Shown here one piece after another: positions 31,674 through 40,420 of a stretch of DNA of 46,290 bases. Source of the DNA: Methanothrix sp. (lineage in GTDB: Archaea > Halobacteriota > Methanosarcinia > Methanotrichales > Methanotrichaceae); NCBI GenBank assembly GCA_025361645.1, contig JANYKI010000089.1:1-46290 (forward strand), written 5' to 3'. The translations under genes were made by a program, and so were the position numbers. The notes under the pieces are model-generated. The model worked only from the letters and a program-made list of their open reading frames with translations, had not been told where the DNA came from and ran no database searches. Each line of letters starts with the position of its first letter. Position 1 is the stretch's first letter.

Positions 31674-33953
31674 ATGAATGAAGGAGAAAGCGTCAGGTTG
31701 AAGGTTTCCGAGGCCAATCAGGGCGATGTAGGAAAAGGCATAGTCAGGATTGGTGAGGATTTCCTGGAGAAAATAGGCGCACGTCCCTTAGATGTAGTGG
31801 AGCTGTTAGGTTCAAGGCCAACGGCGGTTTTGGCTGTCAGTGCCTATTCCCAGGATCAGGGGATAGACATGATCAGGATGGACGGCCTGATCAGATCCAA
31901 CGCCGGAACGAGCATAGGCCAGTATGTAGAGGTCAAAAAGGCGGTCTGGAACGAGGCCAAGCACGTAACCTTAGCCCCCGTCACGCAGGGGATGCAGATC
32001 TTTGCACCCGGAGACGTCCTCACCAAGGTCTTCAATGGCCGGCCACTGACAAGAGGAGATGTCATCTCCACCACCAGCGTCCGAAAGCCGCCCACCGACT
32101 CCATGGGCCGGGAGACCATGTTCGAGGAGATATTCCGCGGCTTTTTGGGGGCTCAAGCCTTTGGCCTGGGTGAGATCAAGCTAAGAGTGATCTCCACCAG
32201 CCCGGGTGGAATTGTCAAGATCACGGAAGGGACCGACATTGAACTCTTGCCCCAGGCCGTGGAGACACCAGAGCGCTCTGTGCCATCTGTAGTTTACGAA
32301 GACGTTGGCGGCTTGAAGCCGGTAATAACCAAGGTCAGAGAGATGATTGAGCTTCCCCTCAAGCATCCTGAGCTCTTTGATCGCCTGGGAATTGATCCGC
32401 CCAAGGGCGTTCTCTTGCACGGACCGCCCGGCACAGGAAAGACCATGCTTGCCAAAGCCGTGGCCAATGAGAGCGAGGCCTACTTCATAAGCATCAACGG
32501 CCCGGAGATCATGTCCAAGTATTACGGTGAGAGCGAGAAGGCGCTGCGGGATTTGTTCGAAGAGGCGGAGAAGAACACCCCGGCCATCATCTTCCTGGAT
32601 GAACTGGACTCCATCGCCCCCAAGAGAAGCGAAGTCACAGGCGAGGTGGAAAGGCGCGTTGTGGCTCAGCTCTTATCCCTCATGGACGGCCTGAAAGAGA
32701 GGAAGAACGTAATAGTAATCGGCTCCACCAACCGGCCTGAGGCTTTAGATATGGCTCTTCGTCGGCCGGGCAGATTCGACCGAGAAATTGAGCTTGGCGT
32801 TCCTGATATGGAAGGACGCATGGAGATCTTCCAGATCCACACGCGCGGCATGCCCTTGCACGAGGATGTGGTCCTGGAGGACTTTGCCAAGAGAACCTAC
32901 GGCTTTGTGGGCGCGGATATATCTGCCGTGGGCCGGGAGGCGGCCATGAATGCCCTGCGTCGCATCCTTCCTGAGATAGATCTGGAAGAGCCGACCATTC
33001 CCAAGGAGATCCTGGACCGGCTCATTGTGCAAAAGGATGACTTTGAGGCGGCCATGCGAGAGGTTTCCCCTTCCGCCATGCGAGAGATTTTGGTAGAGGT
33101 TCCCAATGTCAGCTGGGAGGACATTGGCGGCCTGGAAGATGTCAAGCAGCTTCTGGTGGAGGCAGTGGAGTGGCCGCTTAGAAACGCGGAGAGCTTCCGC
33201 CGCCTGGGCATTGATGCTCCCAAGGGAATTCTGCTCTACGGGCCGCCGGGCACAGGCAAGACCATGCTGGCCAAAGCCGTGGCCAATGAGAGCGAGGCCA
33301 ACTTCATCACCGTCAAAGGATCTGCGCTTCTCTCCAAGTGGTATGGAGAGAGCGAGAAGAGAGTGGAAGAGATATTCAAAAAAGCAAGGCAAGTGGCGCC
33401 TTCCATCATCTTCCTGGATGAGCTGGATGCGCTGGTGCCCATGCGTGGCGGCGGTGGAGCAGGCGAGCCGCATGTCACAGAGCGCATTGTAAACCAGCTC
33501 TTAAGCGAGATGGACGGTCTGGAGGAGCTGCACGGAGTAGTAGTAATAGGAGCTACCAACCGGCCGGATATCATCGATCCGGCGCTGCTGCGGCCGGGAC
33601 GTTTTGACGAGTTGATCCTGGCTCCTGTTCCCGACAGGGAGTCACGCCGGAAGATCTTCCAGGTGCACCTGAAAAAAGCACCTCTGGCGGATGATATCAA
33701 CATCGACGAGCTGATCGATCTCACTGACCAGTACACGGGAGCCGATATCGCCGCAGTGGTGCGTAAAGCGGGGCGCCTGGCTCTGCGAGAAGATATGGCC
33801 GCAGAGAAGATCATTCAGAAGCATTTCCTGGCGGCAATCCAGGAGATTGGACCGTCCGTTACGCCCGACACCATGAAGTACTATTCCAAATTGGGAACAG
33901 AGCTACGTAAGAAGGCCTCTAGAGAGGTGGAGCGCGGGGAGATGTACGCCTGA
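31674..33953 (+). CDS. cdc48: CDC48/VAT double-AAA ATPase
   Basis: The 759-residue protein has an N-domain (double-psi barrel, about residues 1-190) and two AAA modules. Walker A motifs GPPGTGKT lie near 250 and 523, Walker B motifs IIFLDELD near 305 and 578, and both second regions of homology ([20 protein letters not shown] and [20 protein letters not shown]) are intact. Archaeal CDC48 unfolds proteins, partly for the proteasome. The last three residues are M-Y-A, a proper hydrophobic-Tyr-X tail able to dock to the 20S proteasome. AGGTG before the ATG is the ribosome site. Confidence 0.97.
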   Translation: MNEGESVRLKVSEANQGDVGKGIVRIGEDFLEKIGARPLDVVELLGSRPTAVLAVSAYSQDQGIDMIRMDGLIRSNAGTSIGQYVEVKKAVWNEAKHVTLAPVTQGMQIFAPGDVLTKVFNGRPLTRGDVISTTSVRKPPTDSMGRETMFEEIFRGFLGAQAFGLGEIKLRVISTSPGGIVKITEGTDIELLPQAVETPERSVPSVVYEDVGGLKPVITKVREMIELPLKHPELFDRLGIDPPKGVLLHGPPGTGKTMLAKAVANESEAYFISINGPEIMSKYYGESEKALRDLFEEAEKNTPAIIFLDELDSIAPKRSEVTGEVERRVVAQLLSLMDGLKERKNVIVIGSTNRPEALDMALRRPGRFDREIELGVPDMEGRMEIFQIHTRGMPLHEDVVLEDFAKRTYGFVGADISAVGREAAMNALRRILPEIDLEEPTIPKEILDRLIVQKDDFEAAMREVSPSAMREILVEVPNVSWEDIGGLEDVKQLLVEAVEWPLRNAESFRRLGIDAPKGILLYGPPGTGKTMLAKAVANESEANFITVKGSALLSKWYGESEKRVEEIFKKARQVAPSIIFLDELDALVPMRGGGGAGEPHVTERIVNQLLSEMDGLEELHGVVVIGATNRPDIIDPALLRPGRFDELILAPVPDRESRRKIFQVHLKKAPLADDINIDELIDLTDQYTGADIAAVVRKAGRLALREDMAAEKIIQKHFLAAIQEIGPSVTPDTMKYYSKLGTELRKKASREVERGEMYA

Positions 33954-33957
33954 GGGA

Positions 33958-34193
33958 GGCATCTCATCATATCGTCAGAAAGATCAACAAGTTGGCGGCG
34001 GCAGGTTACGGGCATGAGCATGGCGGTCGCTCCTTTTTCCACGGCGATTTGTACGATCATGACCGAGTTATGGATGGGTTCAATTGATCCTCCAAGTACG
34101 ATTTCGCCGACTATGATTAAGCCGCCACGAATGCTCTTCTTGAGCAATTGCTAACTTCAATGCGATGTCAAACGGCGGCGGCGCCTCGGATGC
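33958..34193 (-). pseudogene. Remnant of a BrxL/Lon-related protease C-terminus
   Basis: On the minus strand, the frame starting at 34147 reads KKSIRGGLIIVGEIVLGGSI, then EPIHNSVMIVQIAVEKGATA and LMPVTCRRQLVDLSDDMMR, which follows the C-terminal Lon-type domain of the BREX protein BrxL almost throughout. Just upstream, in a different frame, SEAPPPFDIALKLAIA continues the same family, so a small deletion broke the frame near 34150. The last 20 or so residues of the family are cut off at the end of cdc48. Only this tail of the gene remains, and no other BREX gene is present in the window. Confidence 0.6.
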
Positions 34194-34248
34194 CCCGCAG
34201 CTCTGCTGCGCGGGTGCGCCGCCACCGTTTCACTTTGGATGCGATGCA

Positions 34249-35748
34249 CTAGCAATTGCCTCCAGGGCACCCGCTAGATCCGCCACTTTCCTCTGGATTG
34301 TCACTGCCGCCTTCCTCTGAACCTCCTGGGCTTTCATCAGAGGCATCGGCGGATTTATCTGTCTCTTCGACAGTGATTCTCTGGTAGGCCTCTACGGAAT
34401 TTCCACAGGTGTCTGTAGCCTCGAATACCCTCGTTTTGACGAAAAGACCTTCAAAATAGTTATAATCCAGGTCCATTTTAAAGGTAACAGTCACCGGCCC
34501 TCCACAATTGTCTACAGCATGCACAGTGGTTATATCGGGCATTGGGACATCTGATTTGCTTGCAAAATTCTGGTTGTCAACCCCAAGGATCTGCGGCGGC
34601 ATATCATCAATAACGGTAATGGTTTGGACGCATTTCGCCAGGTTACCGCATGCATCAGTGGCCTCGTAAGTTCTGGTAATAATCATAGGATCGTCAGGGC
34701 ATCCCGTGCCTTCATCAGGGGTGTCGAAAAAAGTGATTTCCACTGGTCCGTCGCAGTTATCGGTGGCGGTCACCGAGTTGATATCGGCGGCCGGCACCTC
34801 AAATTGGCATTGTACCTGGATGTCATCAGGACAGGTGATCTCCGGCGGCGTGTCATCAATAACGGTAATAGTTTGGACGCATTTCGCCAGGTTACCGCAT
34901 GCATCAGTGGCCTCGTAAGTTCTGGTAATAATCATAGGATCGTTAGGGCATCCCGTGCCTCCATTATCGGTATCGACAAAAGTGATTGTCACTGGTCCGT
35001 CGCAGTTATCAGTGGCGGTCACCGAGTTGATATCGGCGTTTGGCACCTCAAATGGGCATTGTACCTGGATGTCAGCGGGACAGGTGATCTGCGGCGGCGT
35101 ATTATCAATAACATCAATTAGTTGTATGCAATCAGCCGAGTTACCGCAGGCGTCAGTGGCTGTGTAAGTCCTGCTAATTTTAAGCGGGTTGTCTGGGCAT
35201 CCCGTGCCTCCATTATCGGTATCGACAAAAGTGATTGTCACTGGTTCGTCGCAGTTATCAGTGGCGGTCACCGAGTTGATATCGGCGTTTGGCACCTCAA
35301 ATGGGCATTGTACCTGGATGTTGGCGGGACAGGTGATCTGTGGCGGCGTATCATCAGTGCAGTTACACACGGCGGGTTTATTTATATTCAATGCCATCCA
35401 AGCTTGGGCTTCATCCCAGGTCACTTTTCCAGGGAATACGTTAAACATTAATTCGCCCGTGGGCTCTTTGGCTACTGTGCATTGAGATCGATCTCCCGTA
35501 CAGTAAACGTTCCACACGGCGGGTTTATTTATATTCGATGCCATCCAAGCTTGGGCCTCATCCCAGGTCACTAATCCAAATACTTTAAACATAAATTCGC
35601 CCGTGGGCTCTTTGGCTACTGTGCATTGAGATCGATCTCCCGTACAGTAAACGTTCCACACTGCATTTTCATTTCCACCTTGTCCCAAAGCTGGCACGGC
35701 GAGCAGCATGGTCAGCAATAAACCGCTGATAATTATCTTTATCTTCAT
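34249..35748 (-). CDS. Secreted HYR-like repeat protein
   Basis: The 499-residue product has a signal peptide (KIKIIISGLLLTMLLAVPALG). Then come two tandem repeats of about 48 residues (each starting VWNVYCTGDRSQCTVAKEPT and containing VTWDEAQAWMA), and next at least three highly similar HYR-like domains of 83 residues (TCPADIQVQCPFEVP, SVTATDNCDGPVTITFVDT, RTYEATDACGN) plus a more divergent fourth. A Ser/Gly/Glu tail with cysteines ends the protein. HYR domains are Ig-like adhesion modules, so a cell-surface role is likely. The ATG at 35748 has GGAGAG 7 bases upstream. The near-identical DNA repeats imply recent duplication. Confidence 0.85.
   Translation of the reverse strand: MKIKIIISGLLLTMLLAVPALGQGGNENAVWNVYCTGDRSQCTVAKEPTGEFMFKVFGLVTWDEAQAWMASNINKPAVWNVYCTGDRSQCTVAKEPTGELMFNVFPGKVTWDEAQAWMALNINKPAVCNCTDDTPPQITCPANIQVQCPFEVPNADINSVTATDNCDEPVTITFVDTDNGGTGCPDNPLKISRTYTATDACGNSADCIQLIDVIDNTPPQITCPADIQVQCPFEVPNADINSVTATDNCDGPVTITFVDTDNGGTGCPNDPMIITRTYEATDACGNLAKCVQTITVIDDTPPEITCPDDIQVQCQFEVPAADINSVTATDNCDGPVEITFFDTPDEGTGCPDDPMIITRTYEATDACGNLAKCVQTITVIDDMPPQILGVDNQNFASKSDVPMPDITTVHAVDNCGGPVTVTFKMDLDYNYFEGLFVKTRVFEATDTCGNSVEAYQRITVEETDKSADASDESPGGSEEGGSDNPEESGGSSGCPGGNC
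34605..35353 (-). repeat. Three tandem 249-base repeats encoding HYR domains
   Basis: Unit boundaries at about 34604, 34853, 35102 and 35351 are exactly 249 bases (83 codons) apart. Units 1 and 2 share long identical stretches, including the segment around TCGCCAGGTTACCGCATGCA. Confidence 0.85.
35368..35656 (-). repeat. Two tandem repeats of about 145 bases
   Basis: Units 35368-35513 and 35514-35656 encode the two N-terminal repeats of the HYR protein and are nearly identical. One unit is three bases longer. Confidence 0.8.
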
Positions 35749-36046
35749 GATGTTCTCTCCAGATCTCACCTTGGTTTTCTCTATAATTGTACACGGTACA
35801 TGGTATAAATTTCCGTCGTGTGTATTCGCCGACTCTATTTTGACCCTCCCCAAGAAGGGAAGCCTCTCCTCTCGCATTCAGCCGTCCATTTAGTGCGTGC
35901 AAAATGTAGTCTACCATGCCAGGTAGTATGCCACCTATGAGCCTCATGCCCAATGAGGTGTGGGAGTTAGTACCGGTAGTAAAATAGATAGCATCAAGCC
36001 AATGCTTCATTAGGTCCATGCCAGGCCATCTCGGAAAGGGATCTGA
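35749..36046. other. Intergenic region upstream of the HYR gene
   Basis: About 300 bases with no supported gene. A minus-strand frame from 36019 runs into the HYR gene in another frame and is not recognised. It could be decayed coding DNA but has no family pattern. Confidence 0.4.
35803..35811 (-). promoter_or_regulatory. Probable TATA box of the HYR gene
   Basis: On the minus strand ATTTATACC lies about 58 bases before the ATG at 35748, giving a leader of about 30 bases that contains the GGAGAG ribosome site. Two copies of the motif GGTA(C/T) lie next to it. Confidence 0.4.
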
Positions 36047-36274
36047 TCATATGACCACCCCAAATTTATTCGTGTCCGTGACAAGCGTCAGGTAGCCCAG
36101 TATGCTGTCTTGCCAAAGACACAAATAGGTCCTGCTTATCAGATCCTCCTGGGATTTCTTTGCATCACTCTTCAAGAAATCATTCAGGTCGCCATTGCTG
36201 CAACTAAAAAACGAGATGTTATGACTCTCTCTTAGATATTCTACCCGAAGCTGATCGATAGGAAAGGGCTTCAT
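36047..36274 (-). pseudogene. GNAT acetyltransferase toxin, C-terminally truncated
   Basis: The 75-residue frame begins like the GNAT-family toxins: ISFFSCSNGDLNDFLKSDAK followed by SQEDLISRTYLCLWQDSILG and YLTLVTDT. These enzymes acetylate aminoacyl-tRNA to stop translation. Full-length members have about 160 residues with an acetyl-CoA loop (R/Q-x-x-G-x-G/A). Here a stop follows soon after the third strand, and no acetyl-CoA site is present in any downstream frame. It starts by ATGA overlap with the antitoxin gene. Confidence 0.6.
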
Positions 36275-36423
36275 GAAACCGGATGCTCTTTGTATATCCG
36301 GATGGCTTCCCGAAACATCTCCATCTGCTCTTTAGTGGGCTTTTTGGGGTTCCTGATATCCTCTAAGAACTCTTCCGCATCTTCGCCTTCCAGGATCAAG
36401 CCTAATTCAATTGGCCGTGCCAT
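36271..36423 (-). CDS. Small antitoxin-like protein paired with GNAT fragment
   Basis: The 50-residue acidic product (MARPIELGLILEGEDAEEFL, then a KKPTKEQMEMFREA helix and IRIYKEHPVS) lies directly before the GNAT frame with ATGA overlap. Its size, charge and position fit an antitoxin of the GNAT toxin. No DNA-binding motif is recognised. The toxin being broken, this gene may be a relic. Confidence 0.55.
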   Translation of the reverse strand: MARPIELGLILEGEDAEEFLEDIRNPKKPTKEQMEMFREAIRIYKEHPVS

Positions 36424-36515
36424 GCTAGTATGCCTCTCATACTATTATGTTGAAGGTTGGATATGAATCTTTGGACAAACATTCGATGCCTGCTCCTGAA
36501 CACGGGCCAGGCTCC

Positions 36516-36586
36516 GGGCGGCCCCGCGCGCGCGTGTGTGTGGGCGGCCTCGTGCGGCTGTGCGGGGACCGTAGCCCGGGCGGGAG
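36516..36586. repeat. GC-rich block with motifs shared with other gaps
   Basis: In a gap of 210 bases, GCGGCCCCGCGCGCGCG, then TGTGTGTGGGCGGC, resembles 12380-12412, and CGTAGCCCGGGCGGGAG (36570-36586) resembles 4952-4967. No gene is supported here. Confidence 0.45.
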
Positions 36587-36633
36587 CAGATAAGCCTTCT
36601 GGTCAGCTTGGTTTGTTATGGCCACAAAAGTTG

Positions 36634-37497
36634 TTAATTGTTGCATATACGTCGCACATACAAAGTTCCTAAAATGTGTTCATACACGCATCCATTAGTG
36701 GCATAGGCCCCTTCGATCTGCTTCCCCATCCAGCTTCCTCCATTTCCATAATTGTTGACTGTAATACCTAAAAGTGATATATATCCATCTGAATAGCGTA
36801 CACAATTGGCACTCTCGGGCCTATTCTCGCAGTCGCCATCATAAGAAGGCTCCTCATAAAACCCATGCGGCAGTGGCTCAGCAGCAGGCTGCTGGTACTC
36901 CTCTTGCGAGGAAACATCCTGATTTCTGTTTTGCTTTTCACGCTCTTGAACGAACTGATCCCTTTGGTTCACTGCATTTGTGTTGCGCGGATCTACCTCA
37001 ATGGCCTTTTCCGTAGCCTTAATGGCTTCTTCGTATCTGTCCAGGAAATAAAGGGCTACACCTTTGTTTCTCCAGACTTCTGAATTGCCCGGATTTATGT
37101 CGATAGATTTCTCCAGCGCCTGGAGGGCTTCTTCGTAGCGGTCCTGATTCAGGAGTTCGTAACCGCTCTGTGCCCAGTAATCTGCGTCGTTTTGTTCATT
37201 ACCAAAATTCTGATCCGGCTGGGAAGATTCCTCCGGTATTATCTGGGTTGAAGTATCCCGGTTGCCGTTATTCGACCTGGGCACGATCTGCGTGTCGAAA
37301 GATTTCAGCATACCCCGGCTATTCTCGCCAGTGTAGACAGCGAAATGCAGGTGGTTGACGTTACCTGCGCCGATATGGGAGACGTAGCCAATTATCGTAT
37401 CTTCCGTGACGCTCTGTCCTTTTGAGACCAGGATGTTGCCCAGGTGAAGATAACCGCTCCACCACTTCGTTCCTTGATCTTCGTGCTCGATCAGCAC
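36634..37497 (-). CDS. M23 peptidase-like domain with TPR repeats, 5' truncated
   Basis: From a GTG start the 287-residue frame begins within an M23 (LytM) peptidase-like domain: [20 protein letters not shown], then [20 protein letters not shown] with the H-x-H-type zinc ligands HLHF. The first zinc ligands and any signal peptide are missing. Homology continues upstream of the GTG, without a start codon, to about 37560 ([12 protein letters not shown]). Two TPR units follow ([20 protein letters not shown] and [20 protein letters not shown]) and then a cysteine-containing C-terminal segment. The gene has probably lost its 5' end and would lack peptidase activity. Confidence 0.6.
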   Translation of the reverse strand: MLIEHEDQGTKWWSGYLHLGNILVSKGQSVTEDTIIGYVSHIGAGNVNHLHFAVYTGENSRGMLKSFDTQIVPRSNNGNRDTSTQIIPEESSQPDQNFGNEQNDADYWAQSGYELLNQDRYEEALQALEKSIDINPGNSEVWRNKGVALYFLDRYEEAIKATEKAIEVDPRNTNAVNQRDQFVQEREKQNRNQDVSSQEEYQQPAAEPLPHGFYEEPSYDGDCENRPESANCVRYSDGYISLLGITVNNYGNGGSWMGKQIEGAYATNGCVYEHILGTLYVRRICNN

Positions 37498-37707
37498 CTG
37501 GCCGTAGCTTCCCGGGTCATCTGCATTCCTGCATCCTCCAAAGGTTTGAGTGACGATGCCGGGTGCGACTGTGTGTAGTCCCGAAACCTTTGACTTTATA
37601 TACCCATTAATGGGGCATGGGAAAGAAGAATAAAGTTGTACGGGACTACGCAGATTACCAATACCAGCGATAAGGCCAAATATAAAGAACTCCTAAAATG
37701 CAGGAAG

Positions 37708-38190
37708 ATGAAGAGGCTTGTAGCTTATGTCTCGGGCAGTGTCCAGAAGACTGGATACAGGGCAAAAGTCACCGATTTGGCCGGAATGCTGGGACTGAAA
37801 GGAGTGGTCGAGAATCTCGATGACGGCCGGGTAAAAATAGTAGCAGAAGGCGACGAAGATAAGCTAAAATGGTTTGAAGAAGCCATAAACATTAAGAATA
37901 GTCTGATTCAGGTCGCATCCATCGAAAGAGAATACTCTGAGCCCAGAGGCGATTTTTCCAGATTCTACAAGCTCGTGGATAAAGGCGAGACAGATTCCCG
38001 GCTGGATATCGTCGCTGTCCACCTGATGAATCTCATTGGAGCAGTTAACGATCTGAACGAAAACCTCGGCAGAAAGATGGATACCATGATAGAACTGCAA
38101 AAAGAAACTATCGAGCTGCAAAAGGAAGGGCTCAATTCTTCGAAAAATCTGCTGGAAGAGGTCCGGAAATCCAGAACGGACCTCATTTAG
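37708..38190 (+). CDS. Acylphosphatase-like protein with C-terminal coiled coil
   Basis: The 160-residue product has an acylphosphatase domain in residues 1-90: RLVAYVSGSVQKTGYRAKVT, with the catalytic Arg in GYR, and GVVENLDDGRVKIVAEGD, with the catalytic Asn. The usual G-V-G of the loop is replaced by K-T-G. Beyond residue 95 is a long helix ending in heptad repeats (IELQKETIELQKEGLNSSKN), which ordinary acylphosphatases lack. The extension suggests oligomerisation or partner binding. The ATG at 37708 is preferred to the frame start at 37636. A TATA-like TTTATATAC lies at about 37588. Confidence 0.8.
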   Translation: MKRLVAYVSGSVQKTGYRAKVTDLAGMLGLKGVVENLDDGRVKIVAEGDEDKLKWFEEAINIKNSLIQVASIEREYSEPRGDFSRFYKLVDKGETDSRLDIVAVHLMNLIGAVNDLNENLGRKMDTMIELQKETIELQKEGLNSSKNLLEEVRKSRTDLI

Positions 38191-38302
38191 ATCAATTGAA
38201 ATACCGCCGGCCAAAGTCCGCTTGTGTGCCGATCAACGCAAGTTTAGTTAAATTAAGTCCACTGGCGTTGGTTTCATATAGGTGCAGACCAGGGTTAGAA
38301 TT

Positions 38303-39343
38303 ATGCCAAACTGGATCTACCCCGATTTCGAGCCGCGCCCCCAGCGGCCTTTATTTCTCTGCATCATCTCCAACACCGATACCGGCAAGATTCCCGGCCT
38401 ATCCGCTGCAGGAACCACGCCGGAGCTGACCGACTATACCCCCGGCGCCGATGCCGAGCTGGTGGAGACCAACCGCATCATCACCATGCCCGAGCTACCG
38501 GAAGCGCCGGGCGGCTCGCCCACTCCCGCCATCGTCACCAAGGCCGCTCTGAACCTGACCGGCATACCTTCCTTATTCGTGGCCTCGGGCCTTCGTAAGA
38601 AACCGGCCATTCCCTACGTGGAGCTGGGCGGATCTGCGGGCAGCGACATTCGCAAAGAGCCTGCCGTGCCTGGGGCCCATGACATCTTTGAAAATGCCGC
38701 AATGCTTGGAAAGAAGCTCGCAAAACTCTCCGACTGCGTCTTCATTGGCGAGTCCATCGCCGGAGGCACGACCACGGCTATGGCCGTTCTCTGGGCTCTG
38801 GGCTATGATGTCAATGTGAGCAGCAGCTTCCGGTCCAATCCCACTGCCCTCAAGCAAAACGTGGTGGCCAGCGCATTTCAGCGGGCCGGCATCAAAATTG
38901 GCAGCCTGAAGAGCGAGCCCCTGCGGGCGGTCGAACAGGTGGGCGACCCCATGATGGCCGCGGCTCTGGGCCTCATGCAGGGCCTGCAGGGCTGCAAAGT
39001 CGTGCTGGCGGGTGGCACGCAAATGGCCGCCGTGCTGGCCCTGGGAAAAGCCCTGAAAATCGAGGGCGATATCTCCATTGCTACCACCAAATATATCGTG
39101 GAAGACAAAACGGCCAACTTTAAGGAGATCGTAGAATCGACCGGCCGGCCTTACTACTACTCCGACCCGGGACTGGAGAACTCCAAGATCCCGGGCGTGC
39201 AGATCTACGCAAAAGGTTATGTCAAAGAGGGCGTGGGCATGGGCGGTGCCAGCCTTCTGGCCGGGCTTTACGGCGTTACGCAAAAGCAGCTCGTCGAGGA
39301 GACCGACCGGGTGCTCATGACCGTGGAGCTGCCCAAGAAATGA
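38303..39343 (+). CDS. cobT: Archaeal CobT-family phosphoribosyltransferase
   Basis: The 346-residue product matches the archaeal CobT branch (TIGR00303/UPF0284 type), which transfers ribose phosphate from nicotinate mononucleotide to the lower base of cobamides. Recognisable are AGTTPELTDYTPGADAELVE, GGSPTPAIVTKAALNLTG, IGESIAGGTTTAMAVLWALG and AGGTQMAAVLALGKAL. Methanogens need cobamides for methyl transfer. The ATG at 38303 is chosen over GTG 38282. It overlaps the next gene by 4 bases. Confidence 0.9.
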   Translation: MPNWIYPDFEPRPQRPLFLCIISNTDTGKIPGLSAAGTTPELTDYTPGADAELVETNRIITMPELPEAPGGSPTPAIVTKAALNLTGIPSLFVASGLRKKPAIPYVELGGSAGSDIRKEPAVPGAHDIFENAAMLGKKLAKLSDCVFIGESIAGGTTTAMAVLWALGYDVNVSSSFRSNPTALKQNVVASAFQRAGIKIGSLKSEPLRAVEQVGDPMMAAALGLMQGLQGCKVVLAGGTQMAAVLALGKALKIEGDISIATTKYIVEDKTANFKEIVESTGRPYYYSDPGLENSKIPGVQIYAKGYVKEGVGMGGASLLAGLYGVTQKQLVEETDRVLMTVELPKK

Positions 39344-40374
39344 AAGCTGCGATTCTAAAGGCTCCGGGAGTTCTGGAGCTGGACGATATCCCCGATCCGC
39401 TGTGCCCCAAAGGCGGTGCCCTGCTAGAGATCAAAGCCTGCGCCGTCTGCGGCACGGATGTCAAGATGCGAGCGCAGGGCCACCGGGACCTGGCTTATCC
39501 TCGCGTGCTGGGGCATGAGATGGTAGGCAGGATCGTGGAGATCGATTCAGACATAGCCTTGGCCGAAGGCGACCTGGCACAGGTTTGGCCGGGCCTGGCC
39601 TGCGGAAAATGCCGGTCGTGCCTGCGGGGAGCCGACAATCGTTGCCCAAGCATCAAGATCATGGGATTCAACTGCGACGGAGGCTTTGCACAGCTCTTAG
39701 CTCTGCCCGAGCAGAGCCTTTCCGGCGGCGTTAACCTGCTGCCCCAGGGAGCCGAACCGGTTCTCGCCGCTCTGGCGGAGCCTCTGGCTTGCTGCATTAA
39801 CGGCCAGGAACAGGCCCGCGTCGGCAGAGGCGATCGTGTTCTCATCTACGGCGGCGGGCCCATCGGCGCTCTGCATGCTCTTTTAGCTGAGCTTCACGGA
39901 GCCGAGAAGATAATAGTAGCGGAGAGATTGCATGGCCGCATCCGCCTGCTGGAAAGGCACACAAACGCTGTGGTTATCGATCCGGCGGAAGAGTCTGGGA
40001 AAAACGTCCTAGCCGAGGAGATCGGCAAAGCAGGCTTGGACGTCATCCTCACCGCCACTCCAGAAGTGCGGGTGGACAATGATCTTCAGAAGCTTCTCTC
40101 ACCCGGAGGAAGGATTTGTATCTTCTCCGGGCCGGCTCCTGAAAACGATCAAGAGAGAATCGACCAACGCTCCATTCACTATCATGAGCTGACCATCAGC
40201 GGAGCCTACGGCTGCTCCAGCCGGCAAAATCGGCAGGCTGTAGAGCTTTTGACCAGAGGTATGATCAAGGCCGACTGGCTCATCACCAAAAGGACGGATC
40301 TTGACAAAATTGAGGAGGCATTTAGCCATTCATCCCAAAGAACCGGGATGAAATCGGTTGTTTGCGGGAATTAA
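39340..40374 (+). CDS. Zinc-dependent medium-chain dehydrogenase
   Basis: The 344-residue product is an MDR alcohol/polyol dehydrogenase: catalytic zinc ligands in KACAVCGTDVK and the GHE motif (VLGHEMVGRIVE), four structural-zinc cysteines in CGKCRSCLRGADNRC, and the Rossmann loop IYGGGPIGALHALLAE. It resembles sorbitol/threonine dehydrogenases and would oxidise or reduce a hydroxyl or keto group with NAD(P). The substrate is unknown. Translational coupling to cobT suggests a link to cobamide or phosphoribosyl metabolism, though this is inference. Confidence 0.9.
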   Translation: MKAAILKAPGVLELDDIPDPLCPKGGALLEIKACAVCGTDVKMRAQGHRDLAYPRVLGHEMVGRIVEIDSDIALAEGDLAQVWPGLACGKCRSCLRGADNRCPSIKIMGFNCDGGFAQLLALPEQSLSGGVNLLPQGAEPVLAALAEPLACCINGQEQARVGRGDRVLIYGGGPIGALHALLAELHGAEKIIVAERLHGRIRLLERHTNAVVIDPAEESGKNVLAEEIGKAGLDVILTATPEVRVDNDLQKLLSPGGRICIFSGPAPENDQERIDQRSIHYHELTISGAYGCSSRQNRQAVELLTRGMIKADWLITKRTDLDKIEEAFSHSSQRTGMKSVVCGN

Positions 40375-40420
40375 GAAACGCTTAGCTAAGAGCCATTTTA
40401 GCAATGTGGAGAACGGGATA

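Noticed and set aside
34605-35656. CRISPR-like array
   Set aside because: The repeats are 249 and about 145 bases, directly adjacent and protein-coding, without unique spacers.
35669-36019. A 116-residue minus-strand frame before the HYR gene
   Set aside because: It overlaps the signal peptide region of the HYR gene in another frame and shows no family pattern.
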